A DNA stretch of 64,000 bases. It comes from Chitinophagaceae bacterium (GTDB taxonomy: Bacteria; Bacteroidota; Bacteroidia; Chitinophagales; Chitinophagaceae). Each line of letters begins with the position of its first letter. The first letter of the stretch is position 1. The stretch spans positions 1-64,000 of the forward strand of contig JAHBTJ010000025.1 in the NCBI GenBank assembly GCA_019638595.1, in the 5' to 3' direction. This document shows, in pieces, positions 26,571 to 33,753 of the stretch. The position numbers and the translations under genes are program-made. Below the pieces are notes generated by a model. It saw only the letters and a list, made by a program, of their open reading frames with translations. It searched no databases and was not told the origin of the DNA.

Positions 26571-28048
26571 AGTCCTTCTTGTTTAAGTTTGATTATTTCA
26601 TTTGCTACAATTTTACCAGATAGGATGGACGGAGGAACTCCGGGGCCGGGAACGGTCAATTGACCCGTGTAGAATAAATTTTTCAATCTTTTATTTATTA
26701 TTTTAGGTTTCAAAACTGCAGTTTGACCAAGTGTGTTTGCCAGTCCGTACGCATTGCCACCGTACGCATTGTAATCTGAAATAAAATCGCTGACACAGAA
26801 GCTTCTTTTGTACTCAATCATTGACTGTAAATCGGCTATGCCCGTATGTCTTTCAATTCTTGAAAGCATTTCCATTAAATACTTTTCCCGTGTTAATTCT
26901 TCATCGTTTATTCCGATTGCCAAAGGCATCAACAAAAACAGGTTTTCTTTGTCTTTAGGGGCAACGGCATTATCTGTTTTTGATGGGCAACAAACATAAA
27001 AAAGAGGCTTTTCCGGCCATTTCTTCTCGCCATAGATACAATCAATGTGTTCGTCTAAGTCATTTTCAAAGAAGAGTGTATGATGTTTTAGGTTGGGAAT
27101 AATTTGATTGATGCCTAAATAATAGATCAAACTTGATGGTGCAAACGTTCTGCTTTTCCAGTACACCTCAGAATAATTTCTGAGGTCTTTATTTAAAAGC
27201 GTTTCTGTATGATGATAATCGGAAGAAGCAATTACAATATCGAATTCATAGGTCTCGCCATTGATAGTTAAAGATCTTACCTTACCATTTTGTGTATTTA
27301 TGCTTTCAACGGTTTTGTTAAAATAAAAAGTTGCACCTTGGTTTTCGGCTACTTTTTTCATCGCCAATACCAATTGATAGAAGCCACCTATAGGATAATG
27401 CGTTCCTAAGGCATAACCCCCATAGTTCATCAAACTATACAATGCAGGAATATTTTTTGGCGAAGCACCCAGAAAAATCACAGGAAACTCCATCAATGTT
27501 CTTAATTTTTCACTTTTGAAGTATTTAGCAACATAGGTTCTGAAGTTCGTCAGTAAATCCAATCTCAATGCACTTTTAGTTATTTTAGGAGAAATGAATT
27601 CTGACCAATTATGGCAAGGCTTATTCACGAAATCCTGCATACCGACTTCATATTTGAATTTAGCCGATCGCATAAATTTTTCTAATTGTAATCCTGCACC
27701 CTTTTCGATTTGTTCGAACAAGATTTTTAATTCCTCTAAACTTTCAGGTACACTGATTTTCTCTTGTGAAAAAATCATTTCAAACTGTGGGTTTAATGAA
27801 ATCAACTCGAAGAAATCAGAGATTTTGTAGCCGAAATCAGCAAAAAAACTTTCAATAATATCAGGCATCCAGTACCAACTTGGTCCCATATCAAATACGT
27901 AACCTTGTTGGGTAGAAAATTGCCTTGCTCTTCCACCTGGCTGCTCGTGTTTTTCAAATACGTGAACCTCATTTCCCGCTTTTGCCAAATAAGCTGTAGC
28001 AGACAATCCCGAAAAACCGGAACCGATAACGGCTATTTTTTTCTTCAT
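26567..28048 (-). CDS. crtI: Phytoene desaturase (CrtI type)
   Basis: This 493-residue FAD enzyme performs the desaturations from phytoene to lycopene. The N-terminal dinucleotide site IAVIGSGFSGLSATAYLAKAG (about 5-25) is followed by HVFEKHEQPGGRA, and the C-terminal bacterial phytoene desaturase signature is NLFYTGQLTVPGPGVPPSILSG (about 461-482). Length is normal. Its ATG overlaps the stop of the MarR gene by 4 bp, which places the biosynthetic genes directly under the regulator's promoter. Confidence 0.95.
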   Translation of the reverse strand: MKKKIAVIGSGFSGLSATAYLAKAGNEVHVFEKHEQPGGRARQFSTQQGYVFDMGPSWYWMPDIIESFFADFGYKISDFFELISLNPQFEMIFSQEKISVPESLEELKILFEQIEKGAGLQLEKFMRSAKFKYEVGMQDFVNKPCHNWSEFISPKITKSALRLDLLTNFRTYVAKYFKSEKLRTLMEFPVIFLGASPKNIPALYSLMNYGGYALGTHYPIGGFYQLVLAMKKVAENQGATFYFNKTVESINTQNGKVRSLTINGETYEFDIVIASSDYHHTETLLNKDLRNYSEVYWKSRTFAPSSLIYYLGINQIIPNLKHHTLFFENDLDEHIDCIYGEKKWPEKPLFYVCCPSKTDNAVAPKDKENLFLLMPLAIGINDEELTREKYLMEMLSRIERHTGIADLQSMIEYKRSFCVSDFISDYNAYGGNAYGLANTLGQTAVLKPKIINKRLKNLFYTGQLTVPGPGVPPSILSGKIVANEIIKLKQEGL

Positions 28049-28707
28049 CGCCTTTTATCTTTTAAAACTTCATTCAATAAATATTCTGGTTCAATATTTT
28101 TATCGTAGATCTGTTGATGAAAATCATTGAGTTTATTGAGCAACCTGATCAATTCCATTTTTTCGTTATGGGTTAAATCTCCTGTAACGATTTCAGTTGC
28201 TTTTCTGATTTTGTCCATTTGCTTTTCTAAAACCTGAATTCCCTTATTGCTTATTTTTAAAACTTTACTTCTTTTGTCGGTCTCAGAATCGGTTTGATTT
28301 ACCCAACCTTGTGCAATCAACCGGTTGATAACTTGCATTCCGGCAGGTTTTTCATGTACATTCTTTTTTATCAAGTCCATTTTGGTCATTTCTCCAAAAG
28401 CTTTTAGGTTAATGAGGTAGATAAGATCTTCCTGTGTTGAAAAATCCGATCCGAATATGGCGGACTTGGAATAACTCTTGGCATATCTGTTCATATGGAC
28501 AATTAAAGTATTAATGACACTTTCTGCACTACGTCCCTTTTCTTTTCCATCCCAATTAGGTTCATTATTTTTTTCTTCACCTTTATAATTGGCAACTATC
28601 CATCTTTTAAAACCTTCGATATCATTAGGGTATGTTCTTCCTTGAAGAATATCTTCTTCAAATTCCTCAAGCAGATTGACAACATTTTTTAAAATATCAT
28701 ATTTCAT
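28045..28707 (-). CDS. MarR-family regulator heading the carotenoid operon
   Basis: This 220-residue protein is longer than typical MarR proteins (about 150). The winged helix is in the C-terminal half (about 95-190: FGEMTKMDLIKKNVHEKPAGMQVINRLIAQGWV, then TDKRSKVLKISNKGIQVL), preceded by about 85 residues of helical extension. It is the first gene of the leftward operon and overlaps crtI by 4 bp. An exact -7 box and an inverted repeat sit just upstream, so it probably represses itself and the whole carotenoid-photolyase operon. Its effector, perhaps a redox or light-dependent signal, cannot be read from sequence. Confidence 0.88.
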   Translation of the reverse strand: MKYDILKNVVNLLEEFEEDILQGRTYPNDIEGFKRWIVANYKGEEKNNEPNWDGKEKGRSAESVINTLIVHMNRYAKSYSKSAIFGSDFSTQEDLIYLINLKAFGEMTKMDLIKKNVHEKPAGMQVINRLIAQGWVNQTDSETDKRSKVLKISNKGIQVLEKQMDKIRKATEIVTGDLTHNEKMELIRLLNKLNDFHQQIYDKNIEPEYLLNEVLKDKRR

Positions 28708-28724
28708 ATAATTATATTAGTTCA

Positions 28725-28766
28725 CAAATATACTATATTCAACTTATTAAATGTATAAACTTATAC
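28725..28766 (-). promoter_or_regulatory. Promoter and probable MarR operator of the carotenoid operon
   Basis: On the minus strand TATATTTG (28732-28725) matches the -7 consensus TAnnTTTG exactly, 17 nt before the marR ATG. The inverted repeat GTATAA-AC-TTATAC (28753-28766) lies about 20 nt further upstream, where the -33 element should be, so a bound MarR dimer would block the promoter. Binding is inferred from position and symmetry. Confidence 0.55.
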
Positions 28767-28878
28767 TAAATTCTTTGCGGGTTTATTTTTAGCAATACAA
28801 GACTCTTGGTAAGGTCGGTAGTATATATATTATAAGGATGTATTTAGGATCATGCTGATAATTTGGGGGATTAATATT

Positions 28879-29396
28879 TTATGCATAAATATTTGCTAGC
28901 CTAAACAGGAAGAAGTTTATATCTCTGACACCTCTTGCAGTAGCTCTGAAGGCCTTTATTTTTGCGTTAAAAGATTCAGCAGAAGCATTGGTACTTCTGT
29001 TGTTAAAGAAGTTTAGTATGTCCAAGTAGTGATTCTGTATAGATTTAGCTACTGTTTTAAAAGAGTCTATTTTAGCCGCCTCTACATCATTGTACCATAA
29101 TGCGAGTTTTTTAAACGCTTGTTGTTTGCTGGTTGAAATCCGGTAAACTTCACCCAGCCTGTTTGCTAAAGAGTAAGCCTGTTGTAATTTAGGATAGCGG
29201 GTAAACAATAAATCAGCTCTTTGTTTTTGCTCCATGGACCGATGTTTTGTTCGAAAAGCATCCATTGTTCGGCATGTGCCTTTTGGTTCCATTGCCTGTA
29301 ATCGCTTATATGTTCTTTGTATTGTTGTTGAAGCAGTTTGCCATCGACTTGAAAGTAATGACCAAGCTGATGGCTGCTGATAGCGTAATTATCCAA
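28879..29396 (-). pseudogene. ISAon1-family transposase, DDE core deleted and frame changed
   Basis: The N-terminal piece (from 29396) reads MDNYAISSHQLGHYFQVDG ... LFEQNIGPW in one frame. At about 29240 the text jumps to the C-terminal part in another frame (EQKQRADLLFTRYPKL ... NFFNNRSTNASAESFNAKIKAF ... FFLFRLANIYA-stop). A complete protein is about 320 residues; only about 175 remain, and the segment with the catalytic Asp residues is gone. The DNA joint is a clean internal deletion. It cannot encode an active transposase. Confidence 0.85.
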
Positions 29397-29742
29397 ATAC
29401 TTCTTTTAAAAAAGCCGCAAATTCTGCGGTCATACGGGTTCCGGACTGAACTAAAGACCAGTCCCGGCTTATAATCTCACCAGTTAACTGATTCTCCCAG
29501 CGACGTCGCTTAATACAGAGGTATACTTTTTTACCACGAATGGGAAAATCCTGAACACGGATCTCAGGATAGAAACCCTTGGAATGATAGATGAGCGATT
29601 TAAACTCCTGAGGTATACTATTATTCTCTTCCAGGTAAATGTTCAGTCCTATATCACTATCCTCAACACGGATAATATCAAAATAATCTAAAATGCCAAC
29701 AGGCAACAATGCAGATATAAGTTCTTTTTGTACTTCAGCCAA
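29389..29742 (-). CDS. ISAon1-family transposase N-terminal region protein
   Basis: This 117-residue protein is the small upstream gene of ISAon1-type elements. It contains a compact domain (LLPVGILDYFDIIRVED, SKGFYPEIRVQDFPIRGKKVYLCIKRRRWE) and an end (SGTRMTAEFAAFLKEVFG) that normally leads into the main transposase. It overlaps the next frame by 8 bp. The gene is intact although its partner is broken, so it could still be made; whether it acts alone, for example by binding element ends, is unknown. Confidence 0.7.
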   Translation of the reverse strand: MAEVQKELISALLPVGILDYFDIIRVEDSDIGLNIYLEENNSIPQEFKSLIYHSKGFYPEIRVQDFPIRGKKVYLCIKRRRWENQLTGEIISRDWSLVQSGTRMTAEFAAFLKEVFG

Positions 29743-30024
29743 TCTATTTGTCTTTAAAGCACAAAAATCTAAACTCCAACAAAATCCCCCAAATTTTTAA
29801 CTTGATCCTGTATTTAGTGGATGAAACGGCAATAATGTATCATTCAATTTATTACCGAAAATTAGCTAATAATAAATATTGGAGGTGAATCTTATAGAAA
29901 GAAAAGAAATAAAAGCTTACCCAAAAACCATATGGACTGTTTAACAAATCAGGTAGAAATAAAACAATGGTTGGTTGTTGACAAAAGCGACTGGGTAACC
30001 ACAAGTGAAGATACTCATACCAAA

Positions 30025-30072
30025 AAAAGCCAAAAGGTACCCTTTGGATTCAAATGGCGCCTTTTGGCTTTT
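30025..30072 (+). terminator. Terminator-like hairpin before tail copy 3
   Basis: AAAAGCCAAAAGG (30025-30037) pairs with CCTTTTGGCTTTT (30060-30072), a 13-bp stem followed by T-rich sequence. Tail copy 3 begins 4 nt after the stem. The preceding 29817-30024 holds no gene I recognise. Confidence 0.65.
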
Positions 30073-30076
30073 GTTT

Positions 30077-30238
30077 GTGAACTTATTGGTACAAAACTCG
30101 AACTCGTTATTAGAAGATTTGCGGCGGTTAAACCAGCTAAAAGATACTGCAAATCAAACAGATACAACTTCTCCGAAAATTGATAAACCTACCAGTCCTC
30201 AACCTCTGCGACCTATAAAAAGAGCAAAATTAAGATAA
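30077..30238 (+). repeat. C-terminal tail module, copy 3 of 3
   Basis: It encodes VNLLVQNSNSLLEDLRRLNQL, KDTANQTDTTSPKIDKPTS and a basic IKRAKLR end before TAA at 30236-30238. It matches copy 1 (18348) along its full length and for about 20 nt past the stop (TGCGG-TTGCT). The frame is open upstream through the hairpin, but no recombinase or other domain is seen there. It marks the end of the carotenoid/IS segment and the start of the conjugative-element genes. Confidence 0.6.
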
Positions 30239-30305
30239 TGCGGGTTGCTCTTTGCAAAAATATCTGCCAACGCCCAAAGTACCTTTTTATCAAAAAAATC
30301 TTCCC

Positions 30306-30325
30306 CAACTTGGGTTCAACTTGGG
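30306..30325 (+). promoter_or_regulatory. Tandem CAACTTGGG repeat upstream of rteC
   Basis: CAACTTGGG occurs at 30306-30314 and 30317-30325, an 11-nt period (one helical turn). The first copy is part of the palindrome CCCAACTTGGG. This spacing suits two molecules of a regulator bound on one face of the DNA, about 75 nt before the rteC ATG. Confidence 0.4.
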
Positions 30326-30400
30326 AAACAAATTCATAGTTAAAGACAACCTTTGTATTTGTAATCGCAATCGTACCCTTAATGAAAACAAATCTTAACT

Positions 30401-31249
30401 ATGAAGCATCCGTTACACAAAATTGTTTCGGAAATCCAAAAACAGGAAAGAAAGTTTTCTGCCGAAACATCCAGCGTTATTGACGAGGCGTATCAGATGA
30501 CGCTTTATCTTCAGGAACTCCTGCGTACCGTCAAAGAAGATGTGATAAAGGAGGGCTTTTCCGATAAAAACGATGAAATCCATTTTTTCAGACAGGTAAA
30601 GCCTAATATCCTGGGCAAACTTATTTACTACAACAAGGTATTTCGGATTGAAACAGCCTGCCCCGCCAATAATGGGAATTTGTACCAAAGTTATTTCGCC
30701 CTGCAACTGAAAGAACTGAAACAGGAATACACGGAGTATATATGCAATTCTGATTTTTACAGGTACTACCGTTCCGGCAGAATTGACAGGGACGAACAGT
30801 ATTTTATGTTGGGAAACATTAACTACTATGATGGGCTGAACAGCTTTGTGTTTGAGATTGACCCTAAATTTTCGACTTATTTCGATTATAAGGTGGCAAA
30901 AATCATCGGCAACGAACTCATCTATAATTACCTGACGACAAAAATAAATCCCGAACAAAACCCGGATATTCTGTTACAAAATGATGAAACGAAAGATATT
31001 TTTTGGACACAATCAAAGAACGCCCTTATTGAATTGATTTACGCACTCTATGCGGCAGGAGCTATTGCACACGGGAAAATAGGCATTCGGAAAATAAGCA
31101 TGGTATTTCAGGTATTGTTTCGGGTTTCGCTCAACGACATCCATAACAGCTTCCACCGCATGAAGACCCGCTCCGGTTCCCGGACGTTATTTATAGACCA
31201 ACTGAAATCCAGTTTAGAGGAATACATGGACAAAGAAGATAGCTACTAA
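30401..31249 (+). CDS. rteC: RteC-family regulator of conjugative-element excision
   Basis: This 282-residue protein matches RteC, the CTnDOT regulator that activates excision genes. Family marks are DEIHFFRQVKPNILGKLIYYNKVFRIE (about 53-79), FYRYYRSGRIDRDEQYFMLGNI, and the C-terminal helix-turn-helix-like region KNALIELIYALYAAGAIAHG through FHRMKTRSGSRTLFID. In CTnDOT, RteC is itself induced by the RteA/RteB two-component system, which is not in this window. It is followed by a strong terminator and then the two small HTH genes that probably act in excision, fitting the known order. Confidence 0.88.
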   Translation: MKHPLHKIVSEIQKQERKFSAETSSVIDEAYQMTLYLQELLRTVKEDVIKEGFSDKNDEIHFFRQVKPNILGKLIYYNKVFRIETACPANNGNLYQSYFALQLKELKQEYTEYICNSDFYRYYRSGRIDRDEQYFMLGNINYYDGLNSFVFEIDPKFSTYFDYKVAKIIGNELIYNYLTTKINPEQNPDILLQNDETKDIFWTQSKNALIELIYALYAAGAIAHGKIGIRKISMVFQVLFRVSLNDIHNSFHRMKTRSGSRTLFIDQLKSSLEEYMDKEDSY

Positions 31250-31266
31250 TCTCCGTCTTGTCTTTC

Positions 31267-31304
31267 AAAAAAAGAACAGCATCATCGGTGCTGTTCTTTT
31301 TTTT
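31267..31304 (+). terminator. Strong intrinsic terminator after rteC
   Basis: AAGAACAGCA and TGCTGTTCTT form a 10-bp stem around TCATCGG, extended by an A-run before and eight T residues after. It ends the rteC transcript. Confidence 0.85.
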
Positions 31305-31334
31305 GCCCGTTTGCCTATATGTGTCTATCGGCAA

Positions 31335-31349
31335 ATCGCATATTGCGAT
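31335..31349 (+). promoter_or_regulatory. Palindrome in the promoter region of the excisionase-like operon
   Basis: ATCGCATATTGCGAT is an inverted repeat with 6-bp arms and a 3-nt centre, in the 260-bp gap between rteC and the first HTH gene. It may be an RteC or other regulator site. Binding is not shown by sequence alone. Confidence 0.35.
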
Positions 31350-31509
31350 ACCAGATATATACTTGAAAAAAGAGAAAACCGCTATAAAACCAACACGTTA
31401 AACCCAATCAAAAAGAAATCAAAAATCTGTCTTTTTGATAGACACGTATCGGACGACAGACCCCGCCAAACGCTCCACTTTTGTACAGCAAATATTAAGA
31501 AGCTGTGCA

Positions 31510-31860
31510 ATGAATATTATAACCATAGAAGAAGAAGCATGGAAGCTGCTCAACGAGCGTATAAAGTCCATCAATGAATATATCCTGAAACTGGAAGACA
31601 CCAGCTATGATAGCCTGTGGCTTAATAATCACGAAGTCTGCCAGTATCTCCACATCAGCGAAAAAACGCTATGGCGTATGCGCACCAACGGGCAAATCGC
31701 CTACTCCAAAATGTACGGACAATACTATTACACCATTGGAGCCATAAAGGATATGCTTAATGCTCATGCTGTACAAACCAGCGATGAATATATGCAGGCA
31801 CTTATGGCAAAAGGTAAAAGCTATATCGAAAATGGAAGAAAAATAAAGGCTGAAAAATAA
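31510..31860 (+). CDS. Helix-turn-helix protein, excisionase-like (first of pair)
   Basis: This 116-residue protein carries a MerR/excisionase-type winged helix (about 42-85: LWLNNHEVCQYLHISEKTLWRMRTNGQIAYSKMYGQYYYTIGAIKDML). I place the start at 31510 (MNIITIEEEAW); a longer frame from 31435 adds residues unlike the family. In CTnDOT-type elements small proteins of this kind (Xis2c, Xis2d) act with the integrase to excise the element. It is 15 bp before a paralogue, so the two form a pair. The exact role here is inferred from order and fold. Confidence 0.8.
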   Translation: MNIITIEEEAWKLLNERIKSINEYILKLEDTSYDSLWLNNHEVCQYLHISEKTLWRMRTNGQIAYSKMYGQYYYTIGAIKDMLNAHAVQTSDEYMQALMAKGKSYIENGRKIKAEK

Positions 31861-31875
31861 TTAAAGCGTACCCGT

Positions 31876-32184
31876 ATGAACATAGACAGAATGGAATTTA
31901 TCGCATGGATGGAGCGCATTATGGAACGCTTTGATATACTGAACGACAATATCAGCGATATACAGAAACAGCGCAACAGCATAGACGGTGAAGAATTACT
32001 GGATAATCAGGATTTGCTGCAAATGCTGAAAATCAGCCACCGCTCTTTACAGCGTTACCGCTCGTCCGGCAAGCTGCCGTACTACACCATTAGCGGCAAG
32101 CTGTATTACAAGCTATCCGATGTGCATCAGTTCATCCGGGAAAGTTTCAATGCGCCCCTGCAACGTACAAAGGACAATACATGA
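31876..32184 (+). CDS. Helix-turn-helix protein, excisionase-like (second of pair)
   Basis: This 102-residue protein has the same layout as its neighbour: a short N-terminal helix and a DNA-binding segment (about 38-82: ELLDNQDLLQMLKISHRSLQRYRSSGKLPYYTISGKLYYKLSDVHQFI). It probably works with the first HTH protein in excision or in switching on the transfer genes. The two differ enough to be old paralogues. No enzymatic domain is present. Confidence 0.8.
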   Translation: MNIDRMEFIAWMERIMERFDILNDNISDIQKQRNSIDGEELLDNQDLLQMLKISHRSLQRYRSSGKLPYYTISGKLYYKLSDVHQFIRESFNAPLQRTKDNT

Positions 32185-32271
32185 CAAACTACGCCAATGG
32201 AAGACAGATACCGCCAGTGCGTATAGGCTTCGCCTACTTTCGGAAATTAACAACATTAAAAAATCAGTATT

Positions 32272-33729
32272 ATGAGCGAACAGACCATTGAAAACCCGCA
32301 ATTACCCGAACAGCTTTCGGATATTTTGCTGGTGCTGGATAAAGACAAAAAGAAAATCCAGGCAGTTACAGGCATAGACAAAAACGGTGAACTGCAAACC
32401 GTTGATGCCGACAAAAAGAACCAAAGCCAGTTTATGCGGGTGGATAAGAGCGGGGATGTATTTTCCAACTTCTTCTCCAACTTTTGGCGGCAGCTTAAAA
32501 ACCCCTCTCACTTCAACTTTTTTAAAGTGCCTGCTTCGGAAGCGGTTGATACCGCCAAAGAAATGCAGAAACAGGTTGATGCGCCCACCAAAGAGGGCGA
32601 AGCAGTACTGGCAAAGCATGAGGTCAAAGAACCCAAAGAACAGCAAAAAGAACAGCAACAGGAAAATAAAAAAGATATGGCAACAGCACAAGCAACACCG
32701 GAAACAAGCGAATACCGCTTTAAGGTGGAACAGATTGATTGGGAAACCATGAACAATTTGGGGTTGAGCAAAGAAAGGCTTGAAAAAGCAGGCGTAATGG
32801 ACACCCTGTTAAAAGGGTATAAAACCAATATATTAATGCCGATAAGCCTTAACCTCGGTACGGCAGTTACCCGTATGGATGCAAGGCTTTCACTTCAACC
32901 TGGTGAAAACGGCAGTGCAGTTGTTGCCATTCACGGCATCCGCAAAGAGCCGAACCTTGATGCGCCTTTCTTCGGTCATGAATTTACCAAAGAGGATAAA
33001 GAGAATTTGCTCAAAACCGGGAACATGGGGCGTGTAGTGGACTTGACCAACCCCAAGACCGGGGAAAAAATACCGTCCATTATCAGTATTGACCGATTGA
33101 CAAATGAGGTTGTTGCCTTACGGCAGGAATGGATGAGAATACCCAATGAATTTAAAGGCGTAATACTCAACGCAGAACAAAAGCAAACTTTACTCGATGG
33201 TAAACCACTTCATTTAGAGGGCATGATTTCCAAAAAAGGAGAACCTTTCAATGCCCCTATTCAATACAATGCCGATAAGCGTTTTATTGAATTTCTTTTT
33301 GACCGGAGCAATACGAATAAACAAACCCAAAGCCAGCAGCCGGGACAGCAGCATGAAGCACCTCGCACATACAGGGGTAAGGAACTGACCGACCAGCAAT
33401 ATGAAAAGTATAATGCTGGCTTAACGATTTACATTGATGGCTTAATTGACAGGAAAGGCGAAAAATATCAGGGCTATATCACCTTTGATAAACAAACCGG
33501 GAAAGAGCAATTCTCATTCACCAATCCCAATAAGCTGAAAGATAAAATACAGCCTGCTGAAGCAAATAAAACGCAGGTCGCAGTTAATTCCGATGGAAAA
33601 ACCAACGAGGCTACGAAGAATGTCAAAGAGCCTTTGAAGCCGCAGCAGCAAACGCCGAAAGACAACAAGCAGCAGCAACAGCAGCGTGCGCCGAAAGCTA
33701 CGGTTAAACCCAAAGGCATCAAAAGGTAA
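32272..33729 (+). CDS. DUF4099/DUF3945-domain protein of conjugative elements
   Basis: This 485-residue, highly charged protein is common on Bacteroidota conjugative elements, always near topB. It has an N-terminal conserved segment (LSDILLVLDKDKKKIQAVTGIDKNGELQTVD), a Gln/Lys/Glu-rich linker (about 120-145), a DUF4099-like region (about 150-230, VEQIDWETMNNLGLSKERLEKAG) and DUF3945-like modules (about 255-430, MGRVVDLTNPKTGEKIPSI, YRGKELTDQQYEKYNAGLTIYIDG). The tail is Gln/Lys-rich and likely disordered. Function is unknown; it ends 24 bp before topB, so it may assist DNA processing during excision or transfer. Confidence 0.85.
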   Translation: MSEQTIENPQLPEQLSDILLVLDKDKKKIQAVTGIDKNGELQTVDADKKNQSQFMRVDKSGDVFSNFFSNFWRQLKNPSHFNFFKVPASEAVDTAKEMQKQVDAPTKEGEAVLAKHEVKEPKEQQKEQQQENKKDMATAQATPETSEYRFKVEQIDWETMNNLGLSKERLEKAGVMDTLLKGYKTNILMPISLNLGTAVTRMDARLSLQPGENGSAVVAIHGIRKEPNLDAPFFGHEFTKEDKENLLKTGNMGRVVDLTNPKTGEKIPSIISIDRLTNEVVALRQEWMRIPNEFKGVILNAEQKQTLLDGKPLHLEGMISKKGEPFNAPIQYNADKRFIEFLFDRSNTNKQTQSQQPGQQHEAPRTYRGKELTDQQYEKYNAGLTIYIDGLIDRKGEKYQGYITFDKQTGKEQFSFTNPNKLKDKIQPAEANKTQVAVNSDGKTNEATKNVKEPLKPQQQTPKDNKQQQQQRAPKATVKPKGIKR

Positions 33730-33753
33730 TCACTAAAAAAAGGAGGAAGTATT

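Larger units (their letters stand above)
28847..29808. mobile_element. ISAon1/ISL3-type insertion sequence, internally deleted, with intact ends and 8-bp target duplication
   Basis: The element is 962 bp long. Its terminal inverted repeats (28847-28872 and 29783-29808) match at about 22 of 26 positions and share GGATCA at the tip and AATTTGGGGGATT inside. It is flanked by perfect 8-bp direct repeats TGTATTTA (28839-28846 and 29809-29816), the size expected for ISL3-family transposition. Inside are an intact small first gene and a second gene that has lost its middle. It sits 131 bp upstream of the marR operon. The family call rests on remembered ISAon1 proteins and on the target-duplication length. 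Confidence 0.85.

Noticed and set aside
31311-31577. Open frame of 88 codons overlapping the start of the first HTH gene
   Set aside because: The peptide has no recognisable feature and overlaps the better supported HTH gene in another frame.
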